This document shows positions 45,640 to 57,390 of a DNA stretch of 64,000 bases, piece after piece. Source of the DNA: Diphasiastrum complanatum (Eukaryota; Streptophyta; Lycopodiopsida; Lycopodiales; Lycopodiaceae); the NCBI GenBank assembly GCA_029204225.1, contig CM055094.1:6853623-6917622 (forward strand). The letters are read 5' to 3'. The notes under the pieces are model-generated. The model was not told the origin of the DNA, ran no database searches, and saw nothing but the letters and a program-made list of their open reading frames with translations. The position numbers and the translations under genes are program-made. Numbering within the stretch: position 1 is the stretch's first letter; every line of letters begins with the position of its first letter.

Positions 45640-46839
45640 TCTAGATCTTGTTAACTTCTTGGTAGTTTGACCCAAAAATGATTCATGTGACCACTCTTCC
45701 ATGTAAGTAGTCCCCCTATTCAAAAATAAGAAGGGTGGGCACATCTAGCTTGGGTTGACTTCTTGGAAGCTCAACCCCAAATAGATTCATTTGACCACCC
45801 TTTCCTCTTAAGTAATTCCCTTTTCAAAATAAAAAGAATCTCAGAAAGAAGTATGTATTAGGTAGTGGCAGGGGGGCTTGCACAAAATGAGCTGAGCCTC
45901 GTGTGTGGTGAGCAGGTTGGAATTTGACGTGCACCCCTCCCTACCTTTCACTCGGATGTTTTTTTTTTTTTTTTTACCTTTCAGATGACATGTATAATGT
46001 AAGGGCCAAATAATATTAGTATGAACCTTTCAACCACTTAATACATATATTTTTGTTATATTTTACAATATAATTTTATAATTTTCAAGCTAGCATGACA
46101 TTTCACTTTTTAAAGTTACCTTTCAAATGGAAGGGCAATTTTTAAGTTTGCCATTCAAATGACATGCAATTGGAATTTTTGCAGTTTTTTGAAAGGCAAA
46201 CTATCCTTTGACGTGCACTGTATCTTGCAAATGCCAAGCCTTGTGGTGCGGCTATAGCGGATATAGGGCTTGACATATTGGAGAGCTTCTATAGAATCTA
46301 GGTGCAACATACAAGGGAGCTATTGTGGCTCATGCAAAACTATAGATACAAGGCTCAACATACAAAGGGAACTATTGTGCTCGACATATGGGAGAGAGAG
46401 TGCTCGCCCTTAGTTGAGCCTTCAAGGCACTACCCTCCTTTTTGGCCCCAGCCCAATGTCATTGCGCCATGTGGCACGGGCAGGGGCAGCAAATGGCCAC
46501 CAAAAATTTGAAATTCTTGGTGGGCCTCAAAATCCCCATGAACCTAGCTAGGTGCACGCGACCCTCGACGCACGAAGATAGAGTAATTTTCAGTATATAC
46601 GTAGCAGTTGGAGGAACTGCAAGGACCTTCTGGGATAAAGAAACACGTGTTGGGCAGAGTTTGTGGGTAGGTTTCTGTGAATATAAACTTAATTTTTTGA
46701 TTAAAAAAAAAACGTGTGGCTGTGATTCAGCTGGGGCCAGATTGGGAAGTGCGTCCAAGATGCAGGGCTCCCCCTTTCCGCTCAGGGACGTAGGTGTCAA
46801 TAAATTTTGATCCTCCATACATCAATTCAAAATTATACG

Positions 46840-47587
46840 TGATTATGAGTGCACGCTATTAAATATATCATGTGATGTGTGTGTCCTCATATGACTGGTC
46901 AATAATGTATTTTGGGATCCTATTGTTGCTAGGAATAAGAATGAAATGCAAAGCCATGACCCACCCACCCACCCACCCAAATTCCAAGCAAAACCCCACC
47001 AACAGCGTGTGCTAGGGTTTTGCCTCACATTCAAATTGCATGGTCAATAACAACCCTCCAACAACAGTCATTCGTGCCCTTGGAGGAACCCCCCCCCCCC
47101 CCCCCCCCCCCTCCGTGCCTCCCGGGTCTTTCTCTCGCTTTCTCTCTCGATCCTTGTGTTTTTGGCGTTTTCAGCGTCGGCAGCAGCATACACGCCAAGG
47201 TGCGCTGCCCTCTCTTCTCCTCTCCCTCTCCCTCTCCCTTCTTCATCATCTTCTTCATATTATTTGTGCTGTTTCTTCCCATTTCGATCGCAGCGCTCCC
47301 CTTTCCCTCTTTTCCTTTCTTTATTCTCACATACCCATACTAATCATAGCTTCTCAGCAAACCCTAAGAGCAGAGCAGGCCCTATTGATCCTGCCGTCTC
47401 CCCTCTTCTCAGCATGCAAACCACTTTTCCGGATAGCTCACCACCCTTGAATCCTAGCATTGCTTGCAATTTCGCTGCCTTGCTACCCTGCCTGGTTTTG
47501 GAGTGAGTGAGAGCAACCTTGGGGTTAGGTTCTGGCCACTGTGTGTTTGGGAGTGGGTTGCTTTGCTTGCAGAGAGTGTAGGAGGAG
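46840..47587 (+). promoter_or_regulatory. promoter and 5' leader of the Alfin-like gene
   Basis: The region before the start codon at 47588 is strongly pyrimidine-rich on the plus strand from about 47110 to 47340 (CT stretches typical of plant leaders), less AT-rich than the surrounding DNA, and contains a run of about 23 C at 47089-47111 and a CCCA microsatellite near 46962-46979. No clear TATA box is seen near the CT tract. Confidence 0.45.
47089..47111. repeat. poly-C run, about 23 bases
   Basis: An uninterrupted C homopolymer about 480 bp before the Alfin-like start codon. The length may be misjudged by the sequencer. A similar run of about 19 C, followed by a CA repeat, is in intron 2 (49806-49841). 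Confidence 0.9.
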
Positions 47588-49807
47588 ATGGAAGGTGGGG
47601 CAGTGGCTTTTAGCAACCCCCGCACTGTCAAAGATGTCTTTAAAGACTTCAAGAACAGAAGAGCTGGAATTCTTAAGGCTCTAACTAATGGTAAGCTACT
47701 TATTTCATATTATATCAATAGCGCGGTTGAGTAGCCTGTGTGCCTCGCCTCGATGTCTATGGTATTGGCAACGAGCTCGCCGTATCGTGTCAGCTGCACA
47801 AGATGCAGAACCGTATGCCATACCGTGGAAGTGGCTTAAAGGGATGATTTGATTTTATGCATGACCACTTGAAATTTTCTCAATGGTTGGTGATGAAAAC
47901 GTCTATTGTCCCTTTAAGTGACGAGGGTAGTGGTGAGGCATACAGTGAGCTACGGCCATATGGTGAAAAGCAATTTCGGGCAATTTTGGGTCAAGTAATT
48001 TGTGGCAATATGCATATTTTGCACCCATATGCGCATTCTGGTTCCCATGTATACATCCGTAAGCCAATGGTTCGAATTATTATGTTCCATGTGGCATTTT
48101 GCAGTTGGCTAATTGCCAGAATGTGCAATCCCATTGTGACTATGCTTGTAGCTAAAGTTATTTGTAAATTTACCTAACAGCTCCTTTAGTTGTAAGCTCA
48201 TATAAAAACTGAAGCAATTAGCTGTTGAAAGGGAGTAGGGTTTCGTAGATTGTACGTCCTACTTATGGAGTTATCCGGATTGGAACTCCCAACCTTAAGG
48301 AAAGGAGATATTCACCAACAAGCTACTTGTTGCGGACCGAGTTTCTAAATTCATTTGTTTTCTATTGCTTGTGGTTTTGCAGATGTTGAAACTTTTACAC
48401 GGATCTGCGATCCAGGTGTGTTATATAAATAACTTCCAATTCTATACAGATAATTGATTGTTTCAATGGTTGGCTATTGGTTCTGAAAAGTGTATGCATA
48501 CTGCGTTTGGCCTAATCGAGTTACAGTCAGTTTTCTTTTGAAGTAAATTGTCTAGTGCCATTGGATCGACGAGCAAGCCATATAAAAGATATTATCATTA
48601 CCTAGTTAAATTGAAAACCAAGGGATGTTCTCTGTTGCCGTATGTTAAAGCTACACCCTTTGTGACCATGATCAATGCCTGTGCAAGTAAATAATCACCC
48701 ATTATAGTATATCCATGCTGTTATTGGCGGGAACTATTTGTCAATGGAATCTTTGCTGGGCTTACAGGGTTTCAACTCTGCAAGTTAGAATCGTTATGTC
48801 TCGTGTTATCAGATTAGGAGCCTTCTCTAATTCTGACACACTATGCTGGGGAAATGTTACATGCCGATTTGAACTGGCCGATTCTTACCGATTCGAACCG
48901 GCAGGCCAGGTTCGAATCGGAAAACGGTTCGGAATAAACAGTGATTCTTCTTGTGATGTTGCATAAGCGACAAAACTTCATCTGGCTTTCTCATATAGCT
49001 TAGGAAATCCCTCACAAATATGGGAAGAGCGAAACAAATAGCAAAAAGCGAAACTATTTATTATGATCATTGTTTCTCTCATGCAGAAGAAATAAGTGAC
49101 GCATATAAAACCTACACTAATGTGTCTAAATGTTTCAATAGAGGAAGCCAAAAAATTGATCTACAATCCAAAATTCGCGTATGAAGTTCCAAGTATTGTC
49201 TGATAGACCAACAAATGCTTTCGTAAAATCCACTTGTTTGATAGCAATGAAACACAAACCCATCCTGGATGTCATTTAATTAATATACCTGACATGAAAT
49301 TTTCTTGATTTAGAAACAGTTGTGATAAGCCACAGTCATAATGTCTACAAAGTAGTCGGGAATATTGAAATGGCAAATGGTAAATGCATAAATATCATCA
49401 AAATTGTAAAAATTTTAACTCAATATTGATATTAGATAATCGACTTTAAATGATATCAGCCTACTGTCTTCAAAGTTCATAATCCATAATACATATGAGT
49501 CCAATGTAATGCTACATGTCTGATGATATGTAAACAACTCATCAATACTGTGTACTATCTACTAGTAACTAATTTACACTCTAAGCTCTCCTAGCTCTAA
49601 GCCTCCTCCGAGTAGGTGTTGTGGAGCCTGCTGTGGTCTCCTCTCAAAGATCAAGGGCGAAGTCCTCATCAGAGGCCGCGGTATGATGCCCCTCATCCTC
49701 ACCCTCGCTCTTCTCGGACTCCTCCTATGAGGACTTTGACCCTGACGAAGCCTTAGGCTCAAACTCGTCATTAGGGCTGTGAGCACAAGAGCTCGTACCC
49801 TCTCTCC

Positions 49808-49838
<31 letters not shown>

Positions 49839-52800
49839 ACACCCTTCTGCGCGCTGCATGAGTGATAGGTCCTACACACAAGGATTGACAAACGCATTAA
49901 GGCCCACAAATTACAATAATCAGTTCAAAATGTATTTCAAGTGACAAGCATGCAACTTTATGCACATTGAAATCAACACAGAATCTGGAGAGCCGACAAA
50001 AGTTAAAACTTAAAAGTTAAAAGTTACTACTATCTCGTGTCTAGTATCTACACGTTAGAAATTATAATTTATGACTTACTTGGATAGGCTCTACAGTTTT
50101 TGGAGTCTACTCAAAAGTCTCAGGTTGGCGTGTACGTACACCAACCTCTCCAATTGCGTAGAGGAGAGTCGATTCCTCTTCTTCGTGTGAATCAGGGAAT
50201 GAACACTCCAGTTTTTCTCACAAGCGATTGTAGTGCAGTCCTCTGAGACAATTCTGATGGCAAGGCGGCGCAATTTGGGGACATCAATTCCAAACTTGGT
50301 CCACCATGACACGGGATGCAGCTGGCCTGAATCACTGTTCAAAGAGGAGTCATTAGTTGCAAGTTATAGCCATTTCATGTAACTTATGTAAGTAAATAAA
50401 ATGTAGCTACCAACAATGTTTTTGAGCTCTTTGTTCAAGTATGGCCAAGTGGTTGGTGCTAATTTTTTCTATGTGTGCTTTTTATCCACCAACTGTGCTT
50501 CTAGTTAGGTGTTGAGCAAGCTTGATATGAAATGTAAAGTTTCTTTATTTCTCCCATGAGGAAGTAGGGAGTTCAATTGATTGGCTTGGCTCTTTAGTGC
50601 TAGCTTTTATTGGGATTGGGTCTGCTCTTCACCTTTGGAGAAGTGATAGAAACTCAGTACGTTGGTCGTTGTACAAATTTATGAAAGCTAATGTGGACAT
50701 ATGTGTATGCATGTGACCTGCACGTACTTTAGAACATTGACGACGTATGATGTAGCATTTGGGCCATGCTTTGCATGATGAACTTGTTGGTCCGAGGCTT
50801 TTGTGATTGGACTTCATAGAGTTGAGGATTGCATGTCTCCTTTGTTATGTCTGTTATAATCCTAGACATAACATTGATATATAAAATATTTGTTGAAAAA
50901 AAGTACCCACGTTTTGAAATGGAACAGGCCTCTATGTTCTCAACATTTTTGGGACCTAGAAGTTCCCATTTAAATTTCTAATGCAAGAAAGAGTAAAATT
51001 ATAATGCAACTAATTAGTGAACAAATGAGTAAATGTTTGAAAATTTCAGTTATGATTCACAGTTTTGTATATTTTGTGGACCCACAAGTTCTCATACAAG
51101 TTTCTAGGTTCTAACAATATATATCTTTTTTGAAAATTTTGGGTTTTAGGGCAAATGATTGCAAAAGCCCCCCCCCAAAAAAAAAAAAAATGTAAATATG
51201 CAAACTTGTTAGCAAACTAAAACGTTTTGAGGATTGCAAACGCATGCTGGCAACTATGCAGTGTGGACACTTCTTTCAATGGAGGCAAATTTACTTCCTA
51301 CTACCATCTACGTGAATTCAAGTTTTTGTTATCTCTATGTATTTTGGACTGCCTTACTCAATTTAATTTGAGACATCGCTTTGATCAACCTTTTGTTTGG
51401 AAGGTTTGTCCAATTTGGTGGACCTTCTGTTGGACCACTGTTTGATCTCATAAAGTTCATGTAGATAATTTGAACTTGATTTTATGGATGGAAAGGGCCA
51501 ACTCTGCGGCCCTTCTGCCTTGTGATCCTGATAGCAGGATTGGCTTTGTGGAAGGGTTAGGCCCTTCCTCCCCTCATAGCATCATGAGCATTGCATCGTC
51601 AAATCACTTTATGCTCTCTACTTTGAAAATCATGATTCAGTTATCTTTTCATATTTTTCCTGAATATTACGGGAGCTATATAAGAAACCTTAGAGAGCCT
51701 TTCAAGTGATATTGCAAAGTTTTGTTTTGAAAAAAGTGAAGGTCTCTCTTTTTCATTCTAGCATCGTGGGTTACATGTTTTAGGACAGAGGAACAGTTCT
51801 CAACAGGTTGACGGAGCCTGCTGTCTGTAAAGCTTTGTGGATGTTTGAAACCCTTTTTGTCTGTGCTGGTGGAGCAGAGAAGGAGAACCTTTGTCTTTAC
51901 GGTCTTCCCAATGGATCATGGGAGGTGAACTTGCCTGCAGAGGAGGTTCCTTCAGAGCTTCCTGAACCTGCCTTAGGCATCAATTTTGCACGTGATGGCA
52001 TGCAGCGTAAAGATTGGCTATCTCTAGTGGCCGTCCACAGTGATGCTTGGCTGTTTGCAGTTGCATTTTATTACGGAGCTAGGTTTGATAAAAATGAAAG
52101 GTAAAATTTTGTAGGAATTTGTTTCAAAATGTTTTATCATGTGCTTTTAGTGGTGCTAGAACTATAATATGTTTACTATTTTTTAAGCCAAAGAGTTTTA
52201 TTTGGGTGGGTATAGCAGGGAGCATCTGTTCAACATGATGAATGATCTTCCAACCTTATTTGACATAGTGACTGGAAGAAAACTGGTGAAGGAGAAAGCA
52301 AGTGCCAATAGTGGAAATAAGACAAAGTCAACAGTGAAAGTGGTAACAACAGTGCTATGCTTGATCGTTTTATTTTATTCCTATTCATGATTCTTGTAAC
52401 CATTTGAAAGTAAGAAGTAGAACAGTTTGACCTTTCATTGACACCGAATTGACAAAAAATGTTTCTGCTTTTCTCTGAAGTGGCATTCAGTAGCTTGAGA
52501 GAGCCAGCCCCCCAGAGATGCAGTTCCGAACTGCGAATCGCGGTTTTTTCTAGGGTTAAGAGAATGTTTTTTTTTTTTTGATTTTTTGATTTTGGTGGAC
52601 CCGTATTCAAACCGTAGGTAATAGATTACAGATTTGTTTTCTTGTAGACAATAGTAACAGTGGTGTTACAAGTTGAGCATCTTCGTACTTTGACTTTGAC
52701 AGTGTCGATTGATACTAAAAGTAATTGTAACTTTCCAACAGAGATCAGCCTTCTAGCGATCCATCATCGAGAGTCAATTACTTGTCTGAATCTGCAATGT

Positions 52801-53770
52801 AATAATGATCAGTGAGCAATTTGGGACAAACCTGGACGCAGATCTGGCACCTTCAACACTGATTTCAGTGATTCTCTTCAGCACTGTTACGATGGTTCTC
52901 GTAGAAACAAACCTGTAATCTATTCAGCATTCTCTTCAGTATCTTCAGCACTTTTAACACTGATTTCATTGATTCTCTTCAACACTGATTTCAGCGATTC
53001 TCTTCAGCGAATTGCGATTCGCTGCAACACTGCTCGAGTCCTACTTCACTTTCATTGATTGATTGTGCCAACACCACCTTTTGTTGTACGATGATTTTTA
53101 GGAACTTTTGCTAATGATTCGTTTTTTCTTTAAGTTTTGAAATGCTTGCCACTCGGCTTGTTTGATTATTGAGTTACAAAATTTCACGGGAAAATAAATT
53201 CTCTTGTAGCTTTAAGCAATGCAAAAGTCAATACGCTTGGGATTATACAATCTGAGAATTAAACATTGTACTTGGCGTGGTCAGTAAGATATTTATGAAA
53301 ATTTAAATATTTGCAGCACTGGTTTTCTACTTTTTACAATATACTTCTAGTTCTTGCTATCACGGCAGTGCTGATGCTTGTTATTGTTAAAATTTAGAAA
53401 ATTATTGTTGATTTTTCAACTTTGGAGATGATTTACTTGAAATGTTTCACTGCTTATCTACTTTTGGTTTTTGATTTAGAATGCAGCTGAAGTTCAGACT
53501 ACTAAAGTGGCTAAACCCACTCCTCCAAAAGAAGAGTCATTCGAGGAGGAAGATGACGAGGATGAGAATGAGGATGAGGACGAAGAGCATGGTGATACTT
53601 TTTGTGGAAGTTGTGGTGGCAAATATACAGCTGATGGGTTTTGGATAGGCTGCGATGTTTGTGAGAAATGGTTTCATGGGAAGTGTGTTAAAATATCAGC
53701 AGCGAGAGCTGAACACATCAAACAGTACAAATGTCCACAATGCATTGGTAAAAGGGCTCGTCCTTCGTGA
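47588..53770 (+). CDS. AL: Alfin-like PHD-finger protein, 5 exons
   Basis: Complete 257-residue nuclear protein of the plant Alfin-like family, whose PHD fingers bind histone H3 methylated at lysine 4 and help set gene expression in stress and development. Exons: 47588-47690, 48383-48415, 51878-52100, 52219-52342, 53480-53770; all junctions are GT-AG and phases agree. The N-terminal Alfin domain spans about residues 10-140 ([77 protein letters not shown]). A Lys/Ser-rich linker and an acidic run (183-198) precede the PHD finger with all eight zinc ligands: C203, C206, C219, C222, H227, C230, C246, C249. The length fits the family. The 33-bp exon 2 is supported by the family reading DPEKENLC across the 3462-bp intron 2. 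No damage is seen. The exact member (AL1-AL7) cannot be assigned. Confidence 0.93.
48888..48920. repeat. perfect 12-bp inverted repeat in Alfin-like intron 2
   Basis: CCGATTCGAACC (48888-48899) and GGTTCGAATCGG (48909-48920) are exact reverse complements separated by nine bases. A diverged extra copy of the half-site lies just upstream (near 48863-48882). Function unknown. Confidence 0.85.
49574..50342 (-). pseudogene. hAT transposase C-terminal remnant in Alfin-like intron 2
   Basis: On the minus strand, 50342-50091 is open and carries the hAT dimerisation domain pattern: [20 protein letters not shown], then [19 protein letters not shown] and [13 protein letters not shown]. In related plant hAT-like proteins this block is followed by an acidic tail; an acidic, Ser/Glu-rich reading is seen farther along at about 49790-49600, possibly after a small intron. 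The DDE-containing core and the N-terminal zinc finger are absent, and I could not find terminal inverted repeats, so it is a fragment lying antisense within the host intron. Confidence 0.8.
49806..49841. repeat. poly-C and CA microsatellite in intron 2
   Basis: About 19 C residues are followed by about eight CA units. The tract lies within the hAT remnant. Confidence 0.9.
52850..53035. repeat. diverged short repeats in Alfin-like intron 4
   Basis: The phrase AACACTGATTTCAGTGATTC with CTCTTCAGC recurs three times with small changes (near 52856, 52959 and 52981), mixed with shorter CTCTTCAG pieces. It lies within the 1137-bp last intron and has no coding meaning that I can see. Confidence 0.7.
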
Positions 53771-54080
53771 GCCATTCGATTTCCAGCATTGGGACATTCT
53801 TTCATATTCAGATGATCTCGTGTGACCTATCTGCTCAATGCTTGGTTGTAATTGTGTTGCCTACATCGTCTATCTAGGAACATTTGTTGTACACTGTATG
53901 TAGGTCCAGGATTTTCAACTGTAGTACACATTCTGAAGCATACAGTCAATTTTCTAGTGAAAGTTTGTGCTAATTGTGTCAGAGTTCTTTTATCATCCGG
54001 CTGCACTTGTAACAGAATCGAACAGATGATAAGCCTTTATGTACCTTTGATTGTCTTAGATTGCAGATTAAATCTTTGAT
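53771..54080 (+). other. 3' flank of the Alfin-like gene
   Basis: Presumed 3' UTR following the TGA. No clear polyadenylation hexamer and no motif beyond that. Confidence 0.35.
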
Positions 54081-56100
54081 GATGTTGAGGCAGTCATATG
54101 TTACTTTGAGGCCTTATTTTCTATCATTTCCTTGATTAGAACATGCTTTTGATGCTCAAAACACCATTATCTGATCCAGACTCCTTCAGATAGCTGTTTC
54201 ACTAAGATCTACTTGCAACATGGAAACATATGTATAAAGTCCTAGGGATCATACCTGGTGCGAGGTCCCTTGCCTGGGGGCAGTGGTCCAAGGGCCATGT
54301 AAACTGCGATCACGGAGACTGTACCCGAAAGTGTTAGCTTGCATGAAAAGCAATTTCTGTTGGGACAAAACTAGCTTACATGCACTTACATCGCAGCAGG
54401 CCGTTATGCCTTTAAAGCCCTGCTGCCATTAACAAGGATTTTATGGTGTCTAATGTTCTAAAAAATATGAAGAAAAAATCTCGTGAGTTGTTGGTGAAGA
54501 GCAAACAGGAGAAATCTCATTTGAATTCTGACACTAGGGTCTGAATACTATTATGTAATAGGCTCACCTCAGTTCTACCCCACCCCAACCTTTCCCTGGC
54601 TGCCCCCGAGTTTTGATGAACTGTAACCCTCTACTTTTATCAATGATCTATGCAGATCATAACGTTTGAACACTTACCAACAAAGTTAATGAGGAAGGTT
54701 TATAATTAGGTTCTGTCCGGTTCAATTTCTCAGTTACAGAATCAATAGTAACTGTGCCACATGGGCTCTTTGGATGCCTTGGTAGTTCCGTTGCATATCA
54801 AATATTTTCAATCTTAAGTGGACCTTTGGCCGGTTATCTGCCCATGAGTGCACAAAAGCCCCAACCCAAGTTATCACCACACCTCGCAAGCGAACTGTTA
54901 TTGATTACAGTTGCAGCCTCAGGGTTAGCCTCAGGGTTGGAGCAACACTCCTTTTCCATCGCCTCATAAATACTCCCAGTATCATTCAGAAAGCTCTTTG
55001 TCTGAAATGCATTAACATACAAACTTCATAGTTAAGGATGAAGAATCCAAATCTTTTTAAAATTCTGACTGATTGTTATTGAAGGCCATATATAGTGGTT
55101 CTTTAGACCTGTAAGCTACCTTTCGGAAGTTTGCATTGCTGCTTGCAAATCAATGTGTGTCATGCTTATGTAACATGGCTTTTATTAGATTTGTGATAAG
55201 CTCATTCATTCTAAAGCTGAGCACAGGCTCTCTTTTCAAATCGAGAAATTTCTGCTATATTGGAATTGCCAATCATTTGTTCCAGACGTGTACTTAACCA
55301 TCTAAAAGAAAATATCGAGTGGTCACCTCTTCTAAAGATTCTCGTTATCAACAAATACTGACCCAATGCGAAGAGCACTTTGCTTGAAAATGGATGCTGT
55401 CCATTTCTTCTTCTGCTCCCAACATTTGTGATTGATAGGTAATTTTGAGTTTTGTTCCATGGCATTATCAGTAATTCCCCATTACTGAAGATGTGTAAAA
55501 GAATACTACTTCCTTTGAAAATCTTAATTCACTATCGAGAATTAGAATATGGGAGAACATTAGGTCTCTTGATTGCAAGGGTTTTTGAAGAAACCGACCA
55601 AAATGGGTCCGAATGTTCCGTACATTTCGGAGCGTACTGGGCCGGAACGGGCAACTAAGATAGAGAGATTCCTGAACTTGTTGATACTGGTGCAGTCAAT
55701 GGGGACAAGCTTGACTAAACCTTGAGCCTTAGGAAAGCCTGTGAATGATATAGCATCTTCGTATTAATCCCTTTCAGTTGATCCCAAGATGACAATCAAT
55801 TTCTGGAATTTCTCTCTATTGATAGATTTGAGTTCCTTTTATCCTTCAGAGGATGTCTTGTGTATGCATAGATATTCATCGAAATTTGAATTGGTTCTCT
55901 CTATCAGGTTCAGAGCTTCTAATAAGAGCTGTTCATTCTTTACTTTTGGAATACAAAATGGCCAACCAAAAGTGTGATATACATTTATTTCTTCTGCTTG
56001 TTGTTAACTTTTTGAAAAAGGAGGTTCATCTACGAATGAATTTACTCTATCAATCTATAACTTGCTTGGCATCCATATTTCTCGGTTGGTTTACTACGAA

Positions 56101-56152
56101 TGATGCACTTCGATATCTCAGCTGAATGATGCACTTCGATATCTCAGCTAAG
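56101..56152. repeat. 26-bp tandem duplication
   Basis: TGATGCACTTCGATATCTCA followed by GCTGAA is repeated directly after itself at 56127 with changes only in the last bases. Confidence 0.85.
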
Positions 56153-56477
56153 TAAAGTTTAGTCTTGAAATCACAAGATTCATCTCCTTGGCAAGGGTAC
56201 AATCAATCTAAAAGATAACTTCCTACACGAGTTAACATTGTACAGGTTTGTCCACCTACATCTTTCCTTTTTCTGACACATTGTGCCATTAAAGACATTA
56301 ATAAAAATATTTGATCAATTCAATAAAAAAAATGCGCTTGGATGGAGTAGTTGATAAACATTGAAGGCTTAACCACGGAGTATTTATAAATTTGAACTCT
56401 GCACTTTTCCTTCCAGATTCCATTATGGTAGTTGGACATTAAGACTATTATCAACTTTTGCAAGTTCGGGGTTTTTG

Positions 56478-56537
56478 GATTGAGAGCAACCACGTTTGAG
56501 CTTACATGATTGAGAGCAAGCACGTTTGAGCTTACAT
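56478..56537. repeat. 30-bp tandem duplication
   Basis: GATTGAGAGCAACCACGTTT followed by GAGCTTACAT occurs at 56478 and again at 56508 with one substitution. Confidence 0.88.
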
Positions 56538-57390
56538 GTACTTCGTGTCCCAGCATGCATAGTAGGATTTCCAGCCATAATGCACTTCTCAATAGGAAGA
56601 ACCGGAAGATAATTCAAATGCTACTTGTGCATTGTTATTGTTGAGGACTAAAATGTGCTGATCATGTCTATGAAACATGGGAAAAATGTAGTGACGTGCA
56701 AGTCTATCTATGCATTTGAAGTAAGATTGGACAAGAGCTACAATTCTTCATAGAAATAGTAAATGTAAAACACTTGTTACTAATCCTTATAATGCTTTTT
56801 GGTTCTAAGGGGAGGTTCGAACTTGGGATCAAAGAAATTTTGGATGCTAAGCTAACCAACTTGGGCTCGATTGGGTTTCCTAATCCTTATAATGCTTCTT
56901 GGTTTCCAAGTGGAGGCTAGAACTTGAGACCAAAGAAACTTTGAATGCTATAATGAGGGCATGCTTGATAATATGCCTGAATTTATTTCCTTTTAGCAAG
57001 AATACCATTTTTTATGTTGATAAGATAATGATAATGACCATTGGATAGCGAAGTCCCCTTAAACATTCAAGTTGATAGTAACTATTTTGTTTTTCCTCGG
57101 ACATTGCCCATGTGTGGGTGGAGTTTGAACTTGGGAGGTCAATCCCACACCAAGAACCCTCTACCACCACGTATTCCTCCCTTGTGCTCTATCTATGGGT
57201 ATCAACACTTCATATCTCACATTTGTCAAATTTGAAACATGAATGTAAATGTTTGAATATTTGCTTTGTCTAGGAAGAAAGTGCCTAATAGCTCTAGGAA
57301 TATCAAGCAACTTTCTTTAGTATCAATTTTGTCTATATAAAGTTCAAAAGCGCCTTCAAGATTGTATTCTATTCTTCATGTTTATTAACA

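Larger units (their letters stand above)
44112..46839. other. gene-poor intergenic DNA
   Basis: No protein motif is recognised on either strand. Visible items: three telomere-type CCCTAAA units near 44430-44452; a duplicated phrase CTGGGATGAAGGGCGAG at about 44462 and 44548 with related sequence after it; a 27-bp tandem duplication at 45586-45639; a second looser duplication at about 45650-45835; a T run near 45959-45975. Confidence 0.4.
54081..57390. other. intergenic DNA with short tandem duplications
   Basis: No gene is recognised. Short open frames on both strands near 54754-55465 lack family motifs. Visible structure: a 26-bp tandem duplication at 56101-56152, a 30-bp one at 56478-56537, and a diverged 100-bp-spaced pair at 56780 and 56880 (CTAATCCTTATAATGC and following bases). 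A TATATAAAG at about 57334 lies just before the F gag and could belong to its lost 5' LTR. Confidence 0.4.

Noticed and set aside
46442-46818. Overlapping open frames of about 120 codons on both strands
   Set aside because: No recognisable motif on either strand and no splice or start context that favours one; likely chance.
47020-47450. Proline/serine-rich open frames on the plus strand and a Gly/Lys-rich one on the minus strand
   Set aside because: They come from the C run and the CT-rich leader; several frames on both strands are open at once, which points to composition and not coding.
48905-48922. GGTTCGAATCGG resembling a tRNA B box
   Set aside because: No A box at the right distance and no cloverleaf; it is one arm of the 12-bp inverted repeat.
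49574-50342. Possible functional domesticated hAT gene
   Set aside because: Only the C-terminal part is present, with no catalytic core or start region, so a working gene is not supported.
54834-55465. Two minus-strand open frames that might be exons of a small gene
   Set aside because: The readings look protein-like in places but I recognise no family, and I could not connect them with convincing splice sites.
56810-56830. GGTTCGAACTTGG resembling a tRNA B box
   Set aside because: No tRNA fold around it; it belongs to a diverged 100-bp-spaced duplication.
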